A stretch of DNA of 64,000 nt from Paenibacillus glycanilyticus (GCF_023715145.1 NZ_JAMBNP010000016.1:34404-98403); one strand, 5' to 3'; shown: positions 52,001 to 61,350, counted from the first letter of the stretch. Program-made: numbers and translations. The notes: a model not told the origin generated them from the letters alone.

Positions 52001-53428
52001 ATGAAAATATATGACAAGCTCTTTATCGGTGGACAATGGAAAGCTCCAGTTAACCAAGAAGTAATTGAAATTCGTTCCCCACACGACCAATCCTTAGTTG
52101 GCAAAGCAGCACAAGCTTCACCGGCAGATATCGATTTGGCTGTTGCCGCAGCTCGAAACGCATTCGATAACGGTCCTTGGCCTAAAATGACGCCAAGCGA
52201 ACGCCAAGATTATGTCGCTCGCTTCAATGAATTGCATGCCGCGCGTGCAGATGAGATTGCTGCCCTAATTACTTCTGAAAATGGCACACCTTATTGGTTC
52301 ACGAACGGTTTGCAACATTCTTTAGCGGAGCAAACGAATGCTTACCTTCGTGCAGCAAAATCGTATGGCTGGGAAGAAACATTGAACAATGGCAAAGGAC
52401 CTATTATTCGCCGAGAAGCAGTTGGCGTTGTCGCTGCAATTATTCCTTGGAACGCACCGCACCAATCCGCTCTTGCAAAAATGATTCCTGCCTTGCTTGC
52501 AGGTAATCCGGTTATCCTGAAAGCATCGCCTGAAACGTCTCTTAACGCTTTGCTAATGGGGGAAATTTTCGCTGAAGTAGGATTCCCTGATGGCGTCGTT
52601 AGCATCGTGCCAGCTGGACGCGAAACAAGCGAATATCTCGTTTCGCATCCTGGTGTTGACAAAATCGCATTTACTGGTTCGACAGGTGCAGGTCGCCGCA
52701 TCGCTTCGATTGCAGGGGAACAACTTAAGCGCGTAAGCTTGGAGCTCGGAGGCAAATCCGCAACAATCATTTTGGATGATGCGGATCTAGAAGCTGCGGT
52801 ACAAGGCTTGAAATATACGTCCTTCGTAAACAATGGGGAAAGCTGTATTGCACATACTCGCGTCCTTGTTTCCAAAAAACGTTATGAAGAAGCGATTTCG
52901 TTAATTAAAACCATGACTGAAAGTCTCGTGGTAGGTAACCCTGCAGATCCGGCAACTTTCATCGGTCCTATGGTAAGAGAAGACCAACAAAAACGCGTAA
53001 AATCCTATATCGAATTGGGTATCCAAGAAGGCGCACGTCTCGTTACTGGCGGAACGGATGTACCTGAAGGATTAGAAAGCGGCTTTTATGTAAAACCTAC
53101 GATTTTCGCTGATGTCGACAACAGCATGCGTATTGCTCAGGAAGAGATATTTGGACCGGTACTCGTTGTTATTCCATATGAAGACGAAGCTGATGCCGTA
53201 CGCATTGCAAACGACTCGCCTTTCGGTTTAGGTGGAGGGGTTTGGTCTGGTAAACAAGAGCACGGTCTCGAAATCGCACGTCAAATCCGTACGGGCGTCT
53301 TCGTTGTGAACGGTGCAGCGGCATCCTACGAAGGACCGTTTGGCGGGTACAAAGCGAGCGGCGTCGGTCGTGAATTTGGCGTTGTCGGTCTTGGTGCTTA
53401 TGTTGAGCATAAAGCAATCAATATCTAA
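52001..53428 (+). CDS. NAD(P)-dependent aldehyde dehydrogenase
   Basis: 475 aa, complete. It oxidises an aldehyde to the acid. The general base is in VSLELGGKSATII, the catalytic Cys in VNNGESCIAHTR (GESC instead of the more common GQxC), the cofactor block in FTGSTGAGRRIA, and EEIFGPVLVVI follows. ATG 52001 has AGAGGAGAAACG. It lies behind a promoter with two palindromic operators. Codon use and the A+T-rich flanks differ from the G+C-richer core genes, in line with acquisition. Confidence 0.93.
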   Translation: MKIYDKLFIGGQWKAPVNQEVIEIRSPHDQSLVGKAAQASPADIDLAVAAARNAFDNGPWPKMTPSERQDYVARFNELHAARADEIAALITSENGTPYWFTNGLQHSLAEQTNAYLRAAKSYGWEETLNNGKGPIIRREAVGVVAAIIPWNAPHQSALAKMIPALLAGNPVILKASPETSLNALLMGEIFAEVGFPDGVVSIVPAGRETSEYLVSHPGVDKIAFTGSTGAGRRIASIAGEQLKRVSLELGGKSATIILDDADLEAAVQGLKYTSFVNNGESCIAHTRVLVSKKRYEEAISLIKTMTESLVVGNPADPATFIGPMVREDQQKRVKSYIELGIQEGARLVTGGTDVPEGLESGFYVKPTIFADVDNSMRIAQEEIFGPVLVVIPYEDEADAVRIANDSPFGLGGGVWSGKQEHGLEIARQIRTGVFVVNGAAASYEGPFGGYKASGVGREFGVVGLGAYVEHKAINI

Positions 53429-53453
53429 TTATTTACTGATCAATTGAACCAGT

Positions 53454-53504
53454 TTACTGCCCTTAATCATTTTTCTATTAGGTGATGAAGGGCAGTAACA
53501 TTTT
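53454..53504 (+). terminator. Terminator after the first aldehyde dehydrogenase
   Basis: TTACTGCCCTT/AAGGGCAGTAA with inner ATCA/TGAT pairs, followed by CATTTTAT. Only a short T run. Confidence 0.65.
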
Positions 53505-53674
53505 ATATAGTGATGTGTTGTCGAAGGATAAAAGACAAGGTGTTTTTATAGAAATAGATTCTAATTATTTGGAATTAATATTCCTTTTTTTTAATGGAAT
53601 TAATGATATAGAAGTATTTTTTCATTTCATGGTGCCTATCAGGGTGGGTTTTGTTATTTATAGGTTGGATTCTC

Positions 53675-53745
53675 GGAATATTCATTCCGAAATTCCTTGA
53701 CCAATCTAGAGCAAAGAGCTATACTAGCTATGGAATAAACATTCC
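53675..53745 (+). promoter_or_regulatory. Second promoter bracketed by GGAAT-N4-ATTCC palindromes
   Basis: TTGACC (53697-53702), 17 bases, TATACT (53720-53725). CGGAATATTCATTCCG (53674-53689) lies just upstream and TGGAATAAACATTCCA (53731-53746) covers the start site. Same architecture as the promoter at 51817-51892. It now drives only a decayed SDR fragment, and perhaps the SDR beyond. Confidence 0.7.
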
Positions 53746-53784
53746 AAACGAACACAAACCTGCATCGTGAAGGAGACATTTAAT

Positions 53785-53895
53785 ATGTATAAAGCCTAGC
53801 TGATTACAGGTAGTTCCCGAGGGTTTGGCCGAAGTCTTGCGGAAGCGGTACTTGCTAATGGAGATCGTCTCAGGCGGACCGTTACGAAAGCATGA
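53785..53895 (+). pseudogene. SDR N-terminal fragment with early stop
   Basis: After AAGGAGACATTTAAT the frame starts MYKA, hits TAG where the neighbouring SDR has Trp, and continues LITGSSRGFGRSLAEAVLAN to a stop at 53893. It is a decayed paralogue of the SDR at 54080, cut to about 35 codons. Confidence 0.7.
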
Positions 53896-54014
53896 ATGGG
53901 ACTCTCCTACTCCCACTCCTTTAACCAAGTAATGAACAATGTGAATACTCCTTTTGAATATTAATGAATACTTCAATGGAGTTATTCCAAAAATAAAGCA
54001 CCAATTATCACATT

Positions 54015-54028
54015 GGAATCGGGATTCC
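54015..54028. promoter_or_regulatory. GGAAT-N4-ATTCC palindrome upstream of SDR
   Basis: GGAATCGGGATTCC, with flanking T and G giving near 6-4-6 symmetry, 52 bases before the SDR start. A clear promoter is not obvious here. Confidence 0.55.
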
Positions 54029-54079
54029 GATACAAAACAGATCTTTAAGGTACTCCTGTAGAAGGAGAAGTGATAAATA

Positions 54080-54904
54080 ATGACTAAGGTATGGCTTATT
54101 ACAGGTAGCTCTCGGGGTTTGGGGCGTTCATTGGCCGAAGAAGTACTGGCTTCCGGGGATAAATTAATTGCAACGGCACGCAAAGCAGATCAGTTACAGG
54201 ACCTTGTTGAGCGTTACGGCTCACAAGTTCATCCCGTATCATTGGATGTAACCAAGACTGAAGAAGTGAAAAAAGCAATCTCTACTGCATTCGACGTTTT
54301 CGGAAGATTGGATGTAGTCGTTAATAATGCAGGATACGGAAATATCGCTGCTATCGAAGAAACCACCGAAGAAGATTTTAGGGCACAAATCGAAACAAAC
54401 TTGTGGGGCGTCATTCACGTAAGCAAAGCCGTTCTTCCTTATATGATCACACAAGGTTCCGGACATATTATCCAGATCTCGTCCGTCGGCGGTCGGACGG
54501 GTGCACCAGGCCTTGGGGCTTATCAGACTGCTAAATGGGCTGTAGAAGGATTTTCCGAAGTATTGTCCAAAGAAGTCGCTCCGCTTGGAATAAAAGTATC
54601 CATCGTTGAGCCTGGCGGATTCCGTACGGATTGGGCCGGCGCTTCCATGCAGCACGTTGAACCAGGAGAAAACTATAAATCCACGGTAGGTCTGATGCTT
54701 CAAAGAACGAGAGAATCAAGCGGCAAGCAACCGGGAGATCCAGTAAAAGGTGCACGAGCAATCATTACAATTGCTAACGCCGAAAACCCACCTCTCCGAC
54801 TGCTGATGGGCAGTGACGCCGTGAAAATCGCAAATATGGTAGACCAAGCTAAACTTGATGAAACCAAACAGTGGGAACAACTAAGCATATCGACTGATTA
54901 TTGA
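54080..54904 (+). CDS. Short-chain dehydrogenase/reductase
   Basis: 274 aa. Cofactor motif ITGSSRGLGRSLAEEVL, NNAGYGNIAAIEE, active-site Ser in ISSVGGRTG and YxxxK as YQTAKWAVEGF. The long C-terminal tail (about 60 residues after the core, ending QLSISTDY) is typical of SDRs such as those related to YusZ. ATG 54080 follows GAAGGAGAAGTG. A GGAAT palindrome lies upstream. Probably reduces a carbonyl compound handled by the island. Confidence 0.9.
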   Translation: MTKVWLITGSSRGLGRSLAEEVLASGDKLIATARKADQLQDLVERYGSQVHPVSLDVTKTEEVKKAISTAFDVFGRLDVVVNNAGYGNIAAIEETTEEDFRAQIETNLWGVIHVSKAVLPYMITQGSGHIIQISSVGGRTGAPGLGAYQTAKWAVEGFSEVLSKEVAPLGIKVSIVEPGGFRTDWAGASMQHVEPGENYKSTVGLMLQRTRESSGKQPGDPVKGARAIITIANAENPPLRLLMGSDAVKIANMVDQAKLDETKQWEQLSISTDY

Positions 54905-54905
54905 A

Positions 54906-55661
54906 TTGGAGTGTGAGAACAGTCCAAATGAATCTAAAACTGTATTGATTACAGGTGCTGGTACCGGCAATGGTGCCGCTGCAGCAATCGAAATGGCTAC
55001 CCGCGGTTTAAACGTTGTTCTGGTTGGCCGAAGAGTCGCTCCGCTCGAAGAAGTAGCGGCGCAAGTCCGGTCGATCGGTGGCAATGCATTAGTGGTTACA
55101 GGGGATGTGGCCCAACCGGATTCTTGTGAAAATATGGTGCAGCAAGCTGTCCAGCATTTTGGCGCATTGCATTATGCGATAAATAACGCGTGAGTGTCTG
55201 GGGAAAACCATAAGTTGGCTGACATCACTCTTGAGGCCTGGAACAATGTGATGAATATAAATTTAAATTCTGTATTCTTTAGTATGAAATACGAAATTCA
55301 GGCTATTTTGCGCGCCGGTGGAGGTGCGATTGTCAACGTGGCTTCGGTCTTCTCGTCTAAGGCGCTTCCTCAGCGTGCCGCCTATACAGCGAGCAAGCAC
55401 GGAGTAATCGGGCTTTCAAAAACAGCTGCTCATGATTATGCAGATCAAAATATACGCATAAATGTACTAGCCCCAGGTGTTACTGAAACACCAATGGCTG
55501 ATGCTGGCGGTGAGGAAGCTGTACACATCGCGAGGTCTATCCCCCTTGGAAGAATGAGTAAGCCAGGGGAAGTGGCTAAAGTAATAGCTATGTTGCTTTC
55601 CGACGATGCTTCTTACATGACAGGAACGCATGTAGTTGTCGATGGAGGTTTTTTGATTTAG
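54906..55661 (+). pseudogene. SDR gene interrupted by an in-frame TGA
   Basis: One continuous SDR frame (251 codons) is broken only at 55191-55193: the sequence AINNA-stop-VSGEN has TGA where NNAG requires GGA. Upstream part: VLITGAGTGNGAAAAIEMA; downstream part: YTASKHGVIGLSKTAAHDYA with the catalytic YxxxK and a normal end DGGFLI. A single G-to-T change or a base-call error explains it. TTG 54906 is the best start, overlapping nothing; the gap to the previous gene is one base, so both were once an operon. Confidence 0.8.
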
Positions 55662-55721
55662 CTCAAACTAAAATCCAACATCCATTGTTTTCAAACCGGC
55701 ACTTTATTGTGCCGATTTCAG

Positions 55722-55878
55722 GCTGCACAGGCAATCCTCACCATCGCCAATGAAACAAACACCGCCGCTTCGCTTGCTGCTCGGAAGCGATGCAGTTGAG
55801 CTCGCAAACGCGATGGACAACGGTAAATTAGAAGAAACGAAGCGTTGGGGAAAACTTAGTCGCTCGACAGATTTCTAG
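55722..55878 (+). pseudogene. SDR C-terminal fragment with frameshift
   Basis: AAQAILTIANET, then after a frame change near 55760 PPLRLLLGSDAVELANAMDN and GKLEETKRWGKLSRSTDF to a stop. It aligns along its length with the end of the SDR at 54080. It may be the other end of the gene whose start lies at 53785. Confidence 0.7.
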
Positions 55879-55975
55879 ATTGAATTACGTCTAAAAAATG
55901 GATTGTATCGGCTCTCGGAGGCGCTATCCATGCCGCTCTCCGACCAGTCGTGCATATCAGAAAGTAGGTGTTACA

Positions 55976-57142
55976 TTGAAAGCAAGTGCTAGAATCGCAT
56001 TATTATCAATGGTTGTAACGACTACCTTCGGAACGATGATGGCCGCACCGGCTTTAAAACCACTTGCCGTGGCATTTCCTAATATAGACGCGCTATTAAT
56101 ACAGTGGGTCGTTACGTTATCTTCCTTATTCATTTTACCGACATTATTTTTGTCAGGTACGCTTAACAGAAAGTTTAATCGAAAATCAATCTTGATTATG
56201 GGTCTTATCTTGTATTTAATCGGCGGCGTCGGACCAGCATTCATGCATTCATTCTCATTTATATTGGCGTGCAGGGCGCTCTTGGGCCTTAGTATAGGTC
56301 TGATATCGCCGACATTCAATTCTTTGATCGCGGAGAATTTTCAAGGGGAAGCGCGTTCTCGCATGAACGGCATTCAAACGTCCATCAATGGGATAGGTGG
56401 GGCTATTTTCCTGACTATAGGCGGATTCATTGCGACTCTTGGATGGAGAGACGTCTTCATGACTTATTTCTATGCGGTCATCCTATTAATACTGGTCATT
56501 GCATTCCTTCCTAAATTCCCGCCACTTCAGGTGGAGCAATCCGTTAAGTCTTCCATAAAGGTACCGAGATTTTTCTACGCTGTAGCGATAGCAGGCGGAT
56601 TGCATACGATGATGTTTGCACTGCTTCCGACGAACCTTTCGTTATTTATTGCTAATAACGGTATCGGTAGTGTCTCATCTGCCGGCTACTTGATAGCATT
56701 CTCATTAGTCGGAGTATTTATTGGTGGATTATCTGTAACGCGGTTAACAAAAGTATTGAAGAAAAGACTCGTTCCGATTGAACTGGGATTGATGGCTGGT
56801 GGTTTCCTGATTATCTCTTCGGCGCATGCGGTATGGACAGTCGCCTTGGCGGTATTCATGATTGGCTTGTCCGAAGGTGCGCTATTCCCGCTTTCCTTCA
56901 TTAAAACGTCGGAAATTGTGCCGAAAATGATTTTGACAACAGGGATCTCCTTGTTGCTAGCATGTGTCTACACATGCCAGTTCCTAAGCCCGCTGTTCGT
57001 TAGAGGAGTCGAATTGCTCATCCACTCGGGTTCCACACGAGACATGTTCATGGCCGTGGCTGTTGGCTTATTCGTTGTCGCTGTCGGATTCATATTTTTT
57101 TCTCGAAACAGTATGCGTCAATCGATGCCATCTGTCTCATAA
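55976..57142 (+). CDS. MFS transporter
   Basis: Membrane exporter with about 12 hydrophobic helices, 388 aa from TTG 55976 (after GTAGGTG). A longer frame from ATG 55898 adds 26 residues without helical or hydrophobic character and lacks a ribosome site. The loop-2 MFS motif is seen as SGTLNRKFNRKSILIMG, and motif GIGGAIFLTIGGF follows helix 5. Most likely a drug or metabolite efflux pump. It is followed by the second aldehyde dehydrogenase after 30 bases, so they are co-transcribed. Confidence 0.85.
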   Translation: MKASARIALLSMVVTTTFGTMMAAPALKPLAVAFPNIDALLIQWVVTLSSLFILPTLFLSGTLNRKFNRKSILIMGLILYLIGGVGPAFMHSFSFILACRALLGLSIGLISPTFNSLIAENFQGEARSRMNGIQTSINGIGGAIFLTIGGFIATLGWRDVFMTYFYAVILLILVIAFLPKFPPLQVEQSVKSSIKVPRFFYAVAIAGGLHTMMFALLPTNLSLFIANNGIGSVSSAGYLIAFSLVGVFIGGLSVTRLTKVLKKRLVPIELGLMAGGFLIISSAHAVWTVALAVFMIGLSEGALFPLSFIKTSEIVPKMILTTGISLLLACVYTCQFLSPLFVRGVELLIHSGSTRDMFMAVAVGLFVVAVGFIFFSRNSMRQSMPSVS

Positions 57143-57172
57143 AAATAATCTTATCAAAGGCGGTCTAACAAC

Positions 57173-58603
57173 ATGAGAAACATTAATCAAATTTATATTA
57201 ACGGTAAGTTTGTAACTCCTCAAGGTACACAGCGTCAAGAGCTGATTAACCCTACAACACGGGAAATCATCGGAAGTGTAGTGCTTGGTAATGAAGAAGA
57301 CACCAAACTGGCTATTGCTGCAGCGAAAGCGGCGTTTCCAGCTTTCTCGAAGACGTCGGTACAAGAAAGAGCTGATATGCTTCAACGTCTAAACGATGCC
57401 ATTTTGGCCAATATCGACGAGCTTGCAGAAGCTAATATCCTTGAATATGGCGCGCCTCGAATGGCAGCTACCGGACGTGTTCAATTGGCAGCAATGAATT
57501 TAATGATAAGCAAGGAAGCACTTGAGCAATACGAATTTGTTCACTATATCGGGAAAGCCAAAGTCGTCTCCGAGCCTGTAGGCGTTATGGGTATCATCAC
57601 GCCATGGAATGCTAGTTATTCACAAATAACGGCCAAGCTTGGTGCCGCGATCGCTGCTGGCTGTACAGTTGTAATCAAACCAAGTGAACTTAGTGGTTTG
57701 CAAACGCAACTGCTAACGGAATGCTTCGATGCAGCCGATATTCCGGCAGGTGTAATTAATGTCGTTAATGGGCTTGGTTCGACAGTAGGGGGAGAATTGA
57801 CTCGCAATCCAGACGTCGCAATGATCAACTTCACCGGCTCGACTCGCGTAGGTAAAGAAATTCGCAGAGCAACTGTAGATTCAATGAAACGCGTAACGTT
57901 AGAACTGGGCGGTAAATCACCTAACATTATTCTGGATGACGCAGATTTTTCCAAAGCAATTCCAGCTGCAGTTAGATCGAGTTACTCGAATAACGGTCAA
58001 GCTTGCGTAGCAGGTACAAGATTGTTCGTTCCGGAGCATCGTCTGGAAGAAGTGAAGCAGCTCGCTCGCGAAACCGCCGAATCGATGAAAGTCGGTTTGC
58101 CATCCGAAGCCGACACTGTGCTTGGACCAATCGTGACAGAGAAGCAATACAACCAAGTCCAGTACTTCATTAAAACCGGCATTCAAGAAGGTGCTGAGCT
58201 GGTAACTGGCGGTGAAGGCCATCCAGCAGGTCTAGAGCAGGGGAATTTCGTTAAACCGACGATCTTCGCTAACGTTACCCCTGATATGACGATCGCGAAA
58301 GAAGAGATTTTTGGACCAGTACTGTCGATTCTGACGTTCAAAACCGAAGAAGAAGCAATTGAAATGGCAAATAACACAGACTACGGTCTCGGTGCTTATA
58401 TTAGCTCGGGAAACCTGGAGAGAGCTAACGAATTAGCTTCCCTCATCCAAGCAGGCGTGGTGCTTATTAACGGCGCAGGCTTCGAAATGAAAGCTCCATT
58501 CGGCGGATTCAAGCATTCCGGTATCGGTCGTGAATATGGCGTACACGGCATAAAAGATTGCCTAGAGACAAAGACAATAACTGGATTTGACTTGCCGATG
58601 TAA
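57173..58603 (+). CDS. NAD(P)-dependent aldehyde dehydrogenase
   Basis: 476 aa, complete. General base in VTLELGGKSPNII, catalytic Cys in SNNGQACVAGTR, FTGSTRVGKEI, and EEIFGPVLSIL. ATG 57173 follows AAAGGCGG at weak match. It is only moderately similar to the enzyme at 52001, so it is not a recent duplicate. Co-transcribed with the MFS exporter. Confidence 0.93.
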   Translation: MRNINQIYINGKFVTPQGTQRQELINPTTREIIGSVVLGNEEDTKLAIAAAKAAFPAFSKTSVQERADMLQRLNDAILANIDELAEANILEYGAPRMAATGRVQLAAMNLMISKEALEQYEFVHYIGKAKVVSEPVGVMGIITPWNASYSQITAKLGAAIAAGCTVVIKPSELSGLQTQLLTECFDAADIPAGVINVVNGLGSTVGGELTRNPDVAMINFTGSTRVGKEIRRATVDSMKRVTLELGGKSPNIILDDADFSKAIPAAVRSSYSNNGQACVAGTRLFVPEHRLEEVKQLARETAESMKVGLPSEADTVLGPIVTEKQYNQVQYFIKTGIQEGAELVTGGEGHPAGLEQGNFVKPTIFANVTPDMTIAKEEIFGPVLSILTFKTEEEAIEMANNTDYGLGAYISSGNLERANELASLIQAGVVLINGAGFEMKAPFGGFKHSGIGREYGVHGIKDCLETKTITGFDLPM

Positions 58604-58636
58604 TATCAATTAGCTAATTAGCACTTGCTATGTATG

Positions 58637-58713
58637 ATCCCCTTCAAGAATAAACTCATTCAAACTGTCATGTTACTATGGGGGTTCGAGTGAGTCTTGG
58701 AGGGGATATTTTT
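58637..58713 (+). terminator. Terminator after the second aldehyde dehydrogenase
   Basis: A long stem: ATCCCCT-CAAGA pairs with TCTTG-AGGGGAT, continued by ACTCA/TGAGT, then ATTTTTAT. Confidence 0.75.
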
Positions 58714-58848
58714 ATGGCTTATGGCTTACAAAGAAAGGTCGAGGCGAGATGAGAATAGAATTTTGAGTTTTTATCATCAAGAAGTAGAACCTGACTCATA
58801 ATAAAATGAATTTATACAACATAAAAAATCGAAAGTTGGGAAGCCGCT

Positions 58849-59110
58849 TTGGACATTGCCATCTTAATCTTGCTGTTGTTAATTTTAATTGGCGTTTCCA
58901 ACGTCGTACATCGGTTCGTTCCGGTTGTACCTGTGCCATTATGATACATTAGCAGTTGCCTCATTATCCAGACGTATTAATTTACCAAACAGCCTTAAAA
59001 ACATACTTGAAGGGGAGGCGTTGATGAATGACGCTTCCAGTCTCGTCGCTTTTAAATATTCCATGGCAGCAGCGGTAACTGGCTATTTTCTTTGGCTCAA
59101 GCAAGTGTGA
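58849..59110 (+). pseudogene. Na+/H+ antiporter (CPA1/NhaP type) with internal deletion
   Basis: A TTG frame at 58849 reads DIAILILLLLILIGVSNVVH, then RFVPVVPVPL and a stop at 58942-58944. In another frame, from about 58937, comes DTLAVASLSRRINLPNSLKN, then ILEGEALMNDASSLVAFKYS, which is the conserved middle of CPA1 exchangers. About 70 residues between the two parts and everything after residue 130 are missing. Confidence 0.75.
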
Positions 59111-59258
59111 GATGTTTTGGATGAGACACTGCAAATGCTGCTGCAAATCTTAATAGAGCTCAGTATTTTCCTAGCATCGAATGATCCGTAATCGTGAATC
59201 GACACTGTACGAAATCGAGGAGTTGAGTTTACAATAAAGTTAAGAGGTGGGGGGATAT

Positions 59259-59822
59259 ATGAGTAAAAAACAAGACATTATGACGGCCACACTTGACTTA
59301 ATTCACGAAGAGGGCCTGCAGTCTGTTACATTTTCCAAATTATTCAAGCGTGCGAATGTCGGATCAGGCACGATCTATAACTACTTCTCAAACAAAGAGG
59401 ATTTAGTGAATGAGGTATACAGAGATTCGCGCTCAAAAATGGGGGAGTACCTTATACAAGGTTACGACGCAAATGCAAGCCTTTACGAACGATTTAAGTG
59501 CCTTCAGATGAATCGGTTGCAATTCGGCATGCATTTTCCGAAAAAGTTTTTATTTATCGACAGTTATTCTTTTTCGCCATATATATCTCCTGAGCTGCGT
59601 AATCTGGATGATGAATATAATTCCAGTAGAATTGTTCTGGATTTGATCATTGATGGCCAAAGGAATGGGATAATCAAAGAGATGGATTCACATCTTTGCC
59701 ACCAGTTGCTTCACGGTATCATTTCTTCGATTTTGAAAGGTTATTTTGTAAATAAATACCCTTTAAACGAATTGCAAATTCAACAAATAATCGAAGCATC
59801 ATGGAAAGCAATACTGGTTTAA
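59259..59822 (+). CDS. TetR-family transcriptional regulator
   Basis: 187 aa. N-terminal helix-turn-helix (SVTFSKLFKRANVGSGTIYN, then YFSNKEDLVNEVY) at residues 22-55; the remainder is the helical ligand domain. ATG 59259 lies behind GAGGTGGGGGG; GTG/ATG choices upstream at 59247 are inside this site. It is the only regulator in the island and the best candidate to bind the GGAAT-N4-ATTCC palindromes. No such palindrome is seen at its own promoter, so autoregulation is not obvious. Confidence 0.9.
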   Translation: MSKKQDIMTATLDLIHEEGLQSVTFSKLFKRANVGSGTIYNYFSNKEDLVNEVYRDSRSKMGEYLIQGYDANASLYERFKCLQMNRLQFGMHFPKKFLFIDSYSFSPYISPELRNLDDEYNSSRIVLDLIIDGQRNGIIKEMDSHLCHQLLHGIISSILKGYFVNKYPLNELQIQQIIEASWKAILV

Positions 59823-59955
59823 TGAAGTGGCCGTTGTGCGTATTCGTGCACACCGGTCTTTTTTGACTTCAGGGGTAGTTATAAGCTTTTCCATGAATGT
59901 TTTGAGTTATTTGGGATCAACCTATATTATCTTTTTCAATTGAGGAGTGAAAACC

Positions 59956-60285
59956 GTGACAAAAATTAATGCAAATGAATCGATTCTGACATTTATTAAT
60001 GTATTTAAAGTAGAACCAGAAAACCAACAGCGTGTCGTCGAATTGCTGACTGAGGCAACAGATAGTTCTGTTAAATACGCTCCTGGATTTATTTCTTGTG
60101 CTTTACACAAAAGCACTGATGGAACTAAAGTAACGATGTACGCACAATGGAAAGATTTCGATCATTACCAAGCGATGCGTGACGATCCAAGGCCATTGCC
60201 ATTCTTCAAAGAAGCTTTGACAATAGCAACATTCGATTCAGGCATGTATGAGGTTGTGAAAACGTTCGAATATACAGAAGCTTAA
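59956..60285 (+). CDS. ABM-type small monooxygenase (antibiotic biosynthesis monooxygenase fold)
   Basis: 109 aa, dimeric ferredoxin-like fold of the ABM family (FINVFKVEPENQQRVVELLT, APGFISCALHKSTDGT, MYAQWKDFDHYQAM). GTG 59956 is chosen, since the GTG at 59947 overlaps the ribosome site GAGGAG. Such proteins oxidise quinols or bind reactive carbonyl compounds without cofactor. Follows the TetR gene by 133 bases. Confidence 0.85.
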   Translation: MTKINANESILTFINVFKVEPENQQRVVELLTEATDSSVKYAPGFISCALHKSTDGTKVTMYAQWKDFDHYQAMRDDPRPLPFFKEALTIATFDSGMYEVVKTFEYTEA

Positions 60286-60435
60286 AGTAATAGATGAGCA
60301 GTAACAGATTCCGTTGCTGCTCGCCCCTCAACAGCATATTTTTTTATCAGTAATATTCATTTAAAAAATTAGTTAAAGGTTTAGCAAAAAATACATGTAA
60401 TTATATAGAAAGGAAAGGAAGTAGACTAACTTCTT

Positions 60436-60984
60436 ATGAGAAAATCACTCGTTATTGTCGCTCATCCAAATTTAGACAACTCACGAGTTAATAAAATTTG
60501 GTTAAATGAACTAACTCAGTATCCTGATCTTATAACAATAAATGATTTGTATGCCAATTATCCCGATTTTCAAATCAATGTTATGAGAGAGCAACAACTG
60601 GTAGAGCAGCATGATCGTATAATTTTTCAATTTCCATTTTACTGGTATAGCTCACCGCCGCTACTAAAAAAGTGGATGGATGATGTTCTGACGTACGGCT
60701 GGGCCTTTACTTCAAAAGGCAGCAAATTGAGGGGGAAGGAACTCGCACTTGCGATATCAATCGGGGGATCCGAAAGGGATTATAGTCAAAGTGAAGATGA
60801 AATGTATACAATTAATGAGCTGCTCAGTCCTTTTCATGCAACAAGCAATTTAATTGAAACTATTTTTTTAGAGCCATTTACTCTCTATTCCACCGACAGA
60901 AAAAGCGATGCTGAGTTACAGAACAGCGCTAAACTGTATGCGAATTACGTAAATATGAAAACTCTAGAACCTTTTACTGTTTAA
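60436..60984 (+). CDS. NAD(P)H oxidoreductase, flavodoxin-like fold (KefF/YwrO type)
   Basis: 182 aa. FMN-dependent quinone reductase: SLVIVAHPNLDNSRVNKIW at the N-terminus, FQFPFYWYSSPPLLKKWMDD and TYGWAFTSKGSKLRGKELAL are diagnostic. It reduces quinones or nitro compounds by two electrons. The ribosome site AAAGGAAAGGAAG is 14 bases from ATG, rather far. Last intact gene of the island's detoxification set. Confidence 0.9.
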   Translation: MRKSLVIVAHPNLDNSRVNKIWLNELTQYPDLITINDLYANYPDFQINVMREQQLVEQHDRIIFQFPFYWYSSPPLLKKWMDDVLTYGWAFTSKGSKLRGKELALAISIGGSERDYSQSEDEMYTINELLSPFHATSNLIETIFLEPFTLYSTDRKSDAELQNSAKLYANYVNMKTLEPFTV

Positions 60985-61106
60985 CAGATCAGATCTTGTT
61001 CCATGTTCGCAATTGGCTCGTTCTCTTAAGACCATTATGGTAATTCTCTTCTAGTTGCACAATTATCTTGGACACAAAAGTAAGGACATAACTTTGAGCA
61101 AAAATC

Positions 61107-61133
61107 AAAGCTTGAGAAATCAAGCTTTTTTAT
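61107..61133 (+). terminator. Terminator after the quinone reductase gene
   Basis: A perfect 9-bp stem AAAGCTTGA/TCAAGCTTT with loop GAAA, then TTTATTTTAT. Confidence 0.8.
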
Positions 61134-61350
61134 TTTATGTTGGGTAATTGTGGGGGGAAAACCTCCAAACAGTGGTCGACTGTAATAACAGTTAGCTAAA
61201 TGGCTATTTTGAAAAAATTGAACATTAGGATAACCGTTAGAAGAGCAGGGGATTGTGTTAAAAAGGAGGTTAAATCTTGGATAATTTATTGCAAAGATGA
61301 CTACATTTGATGAATTATAATATATCGTTTAGAAGATTTTGTTCTTTTGT

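Noticed and set aside
53482..53700. 72-codon frame behind the first aldehyde dehydrogenase
   Set aside because: It begins inside the terminator stem and ends in the operator region; composition is that of A+T-rich intergenic DNA.
55191..55193. TGA as selenocysteine codon in the SDR
   Set aside because: The position is the structural Gly of NNAG, not a catalytic Cys; no selenocysteine element is expected there.
55898..55975. Longer MFS start at ATG 55898
   Set aside because: The extra residues are polar and Cys/Arg-rich without ribosome site; TTG 55976 starts the first helix.
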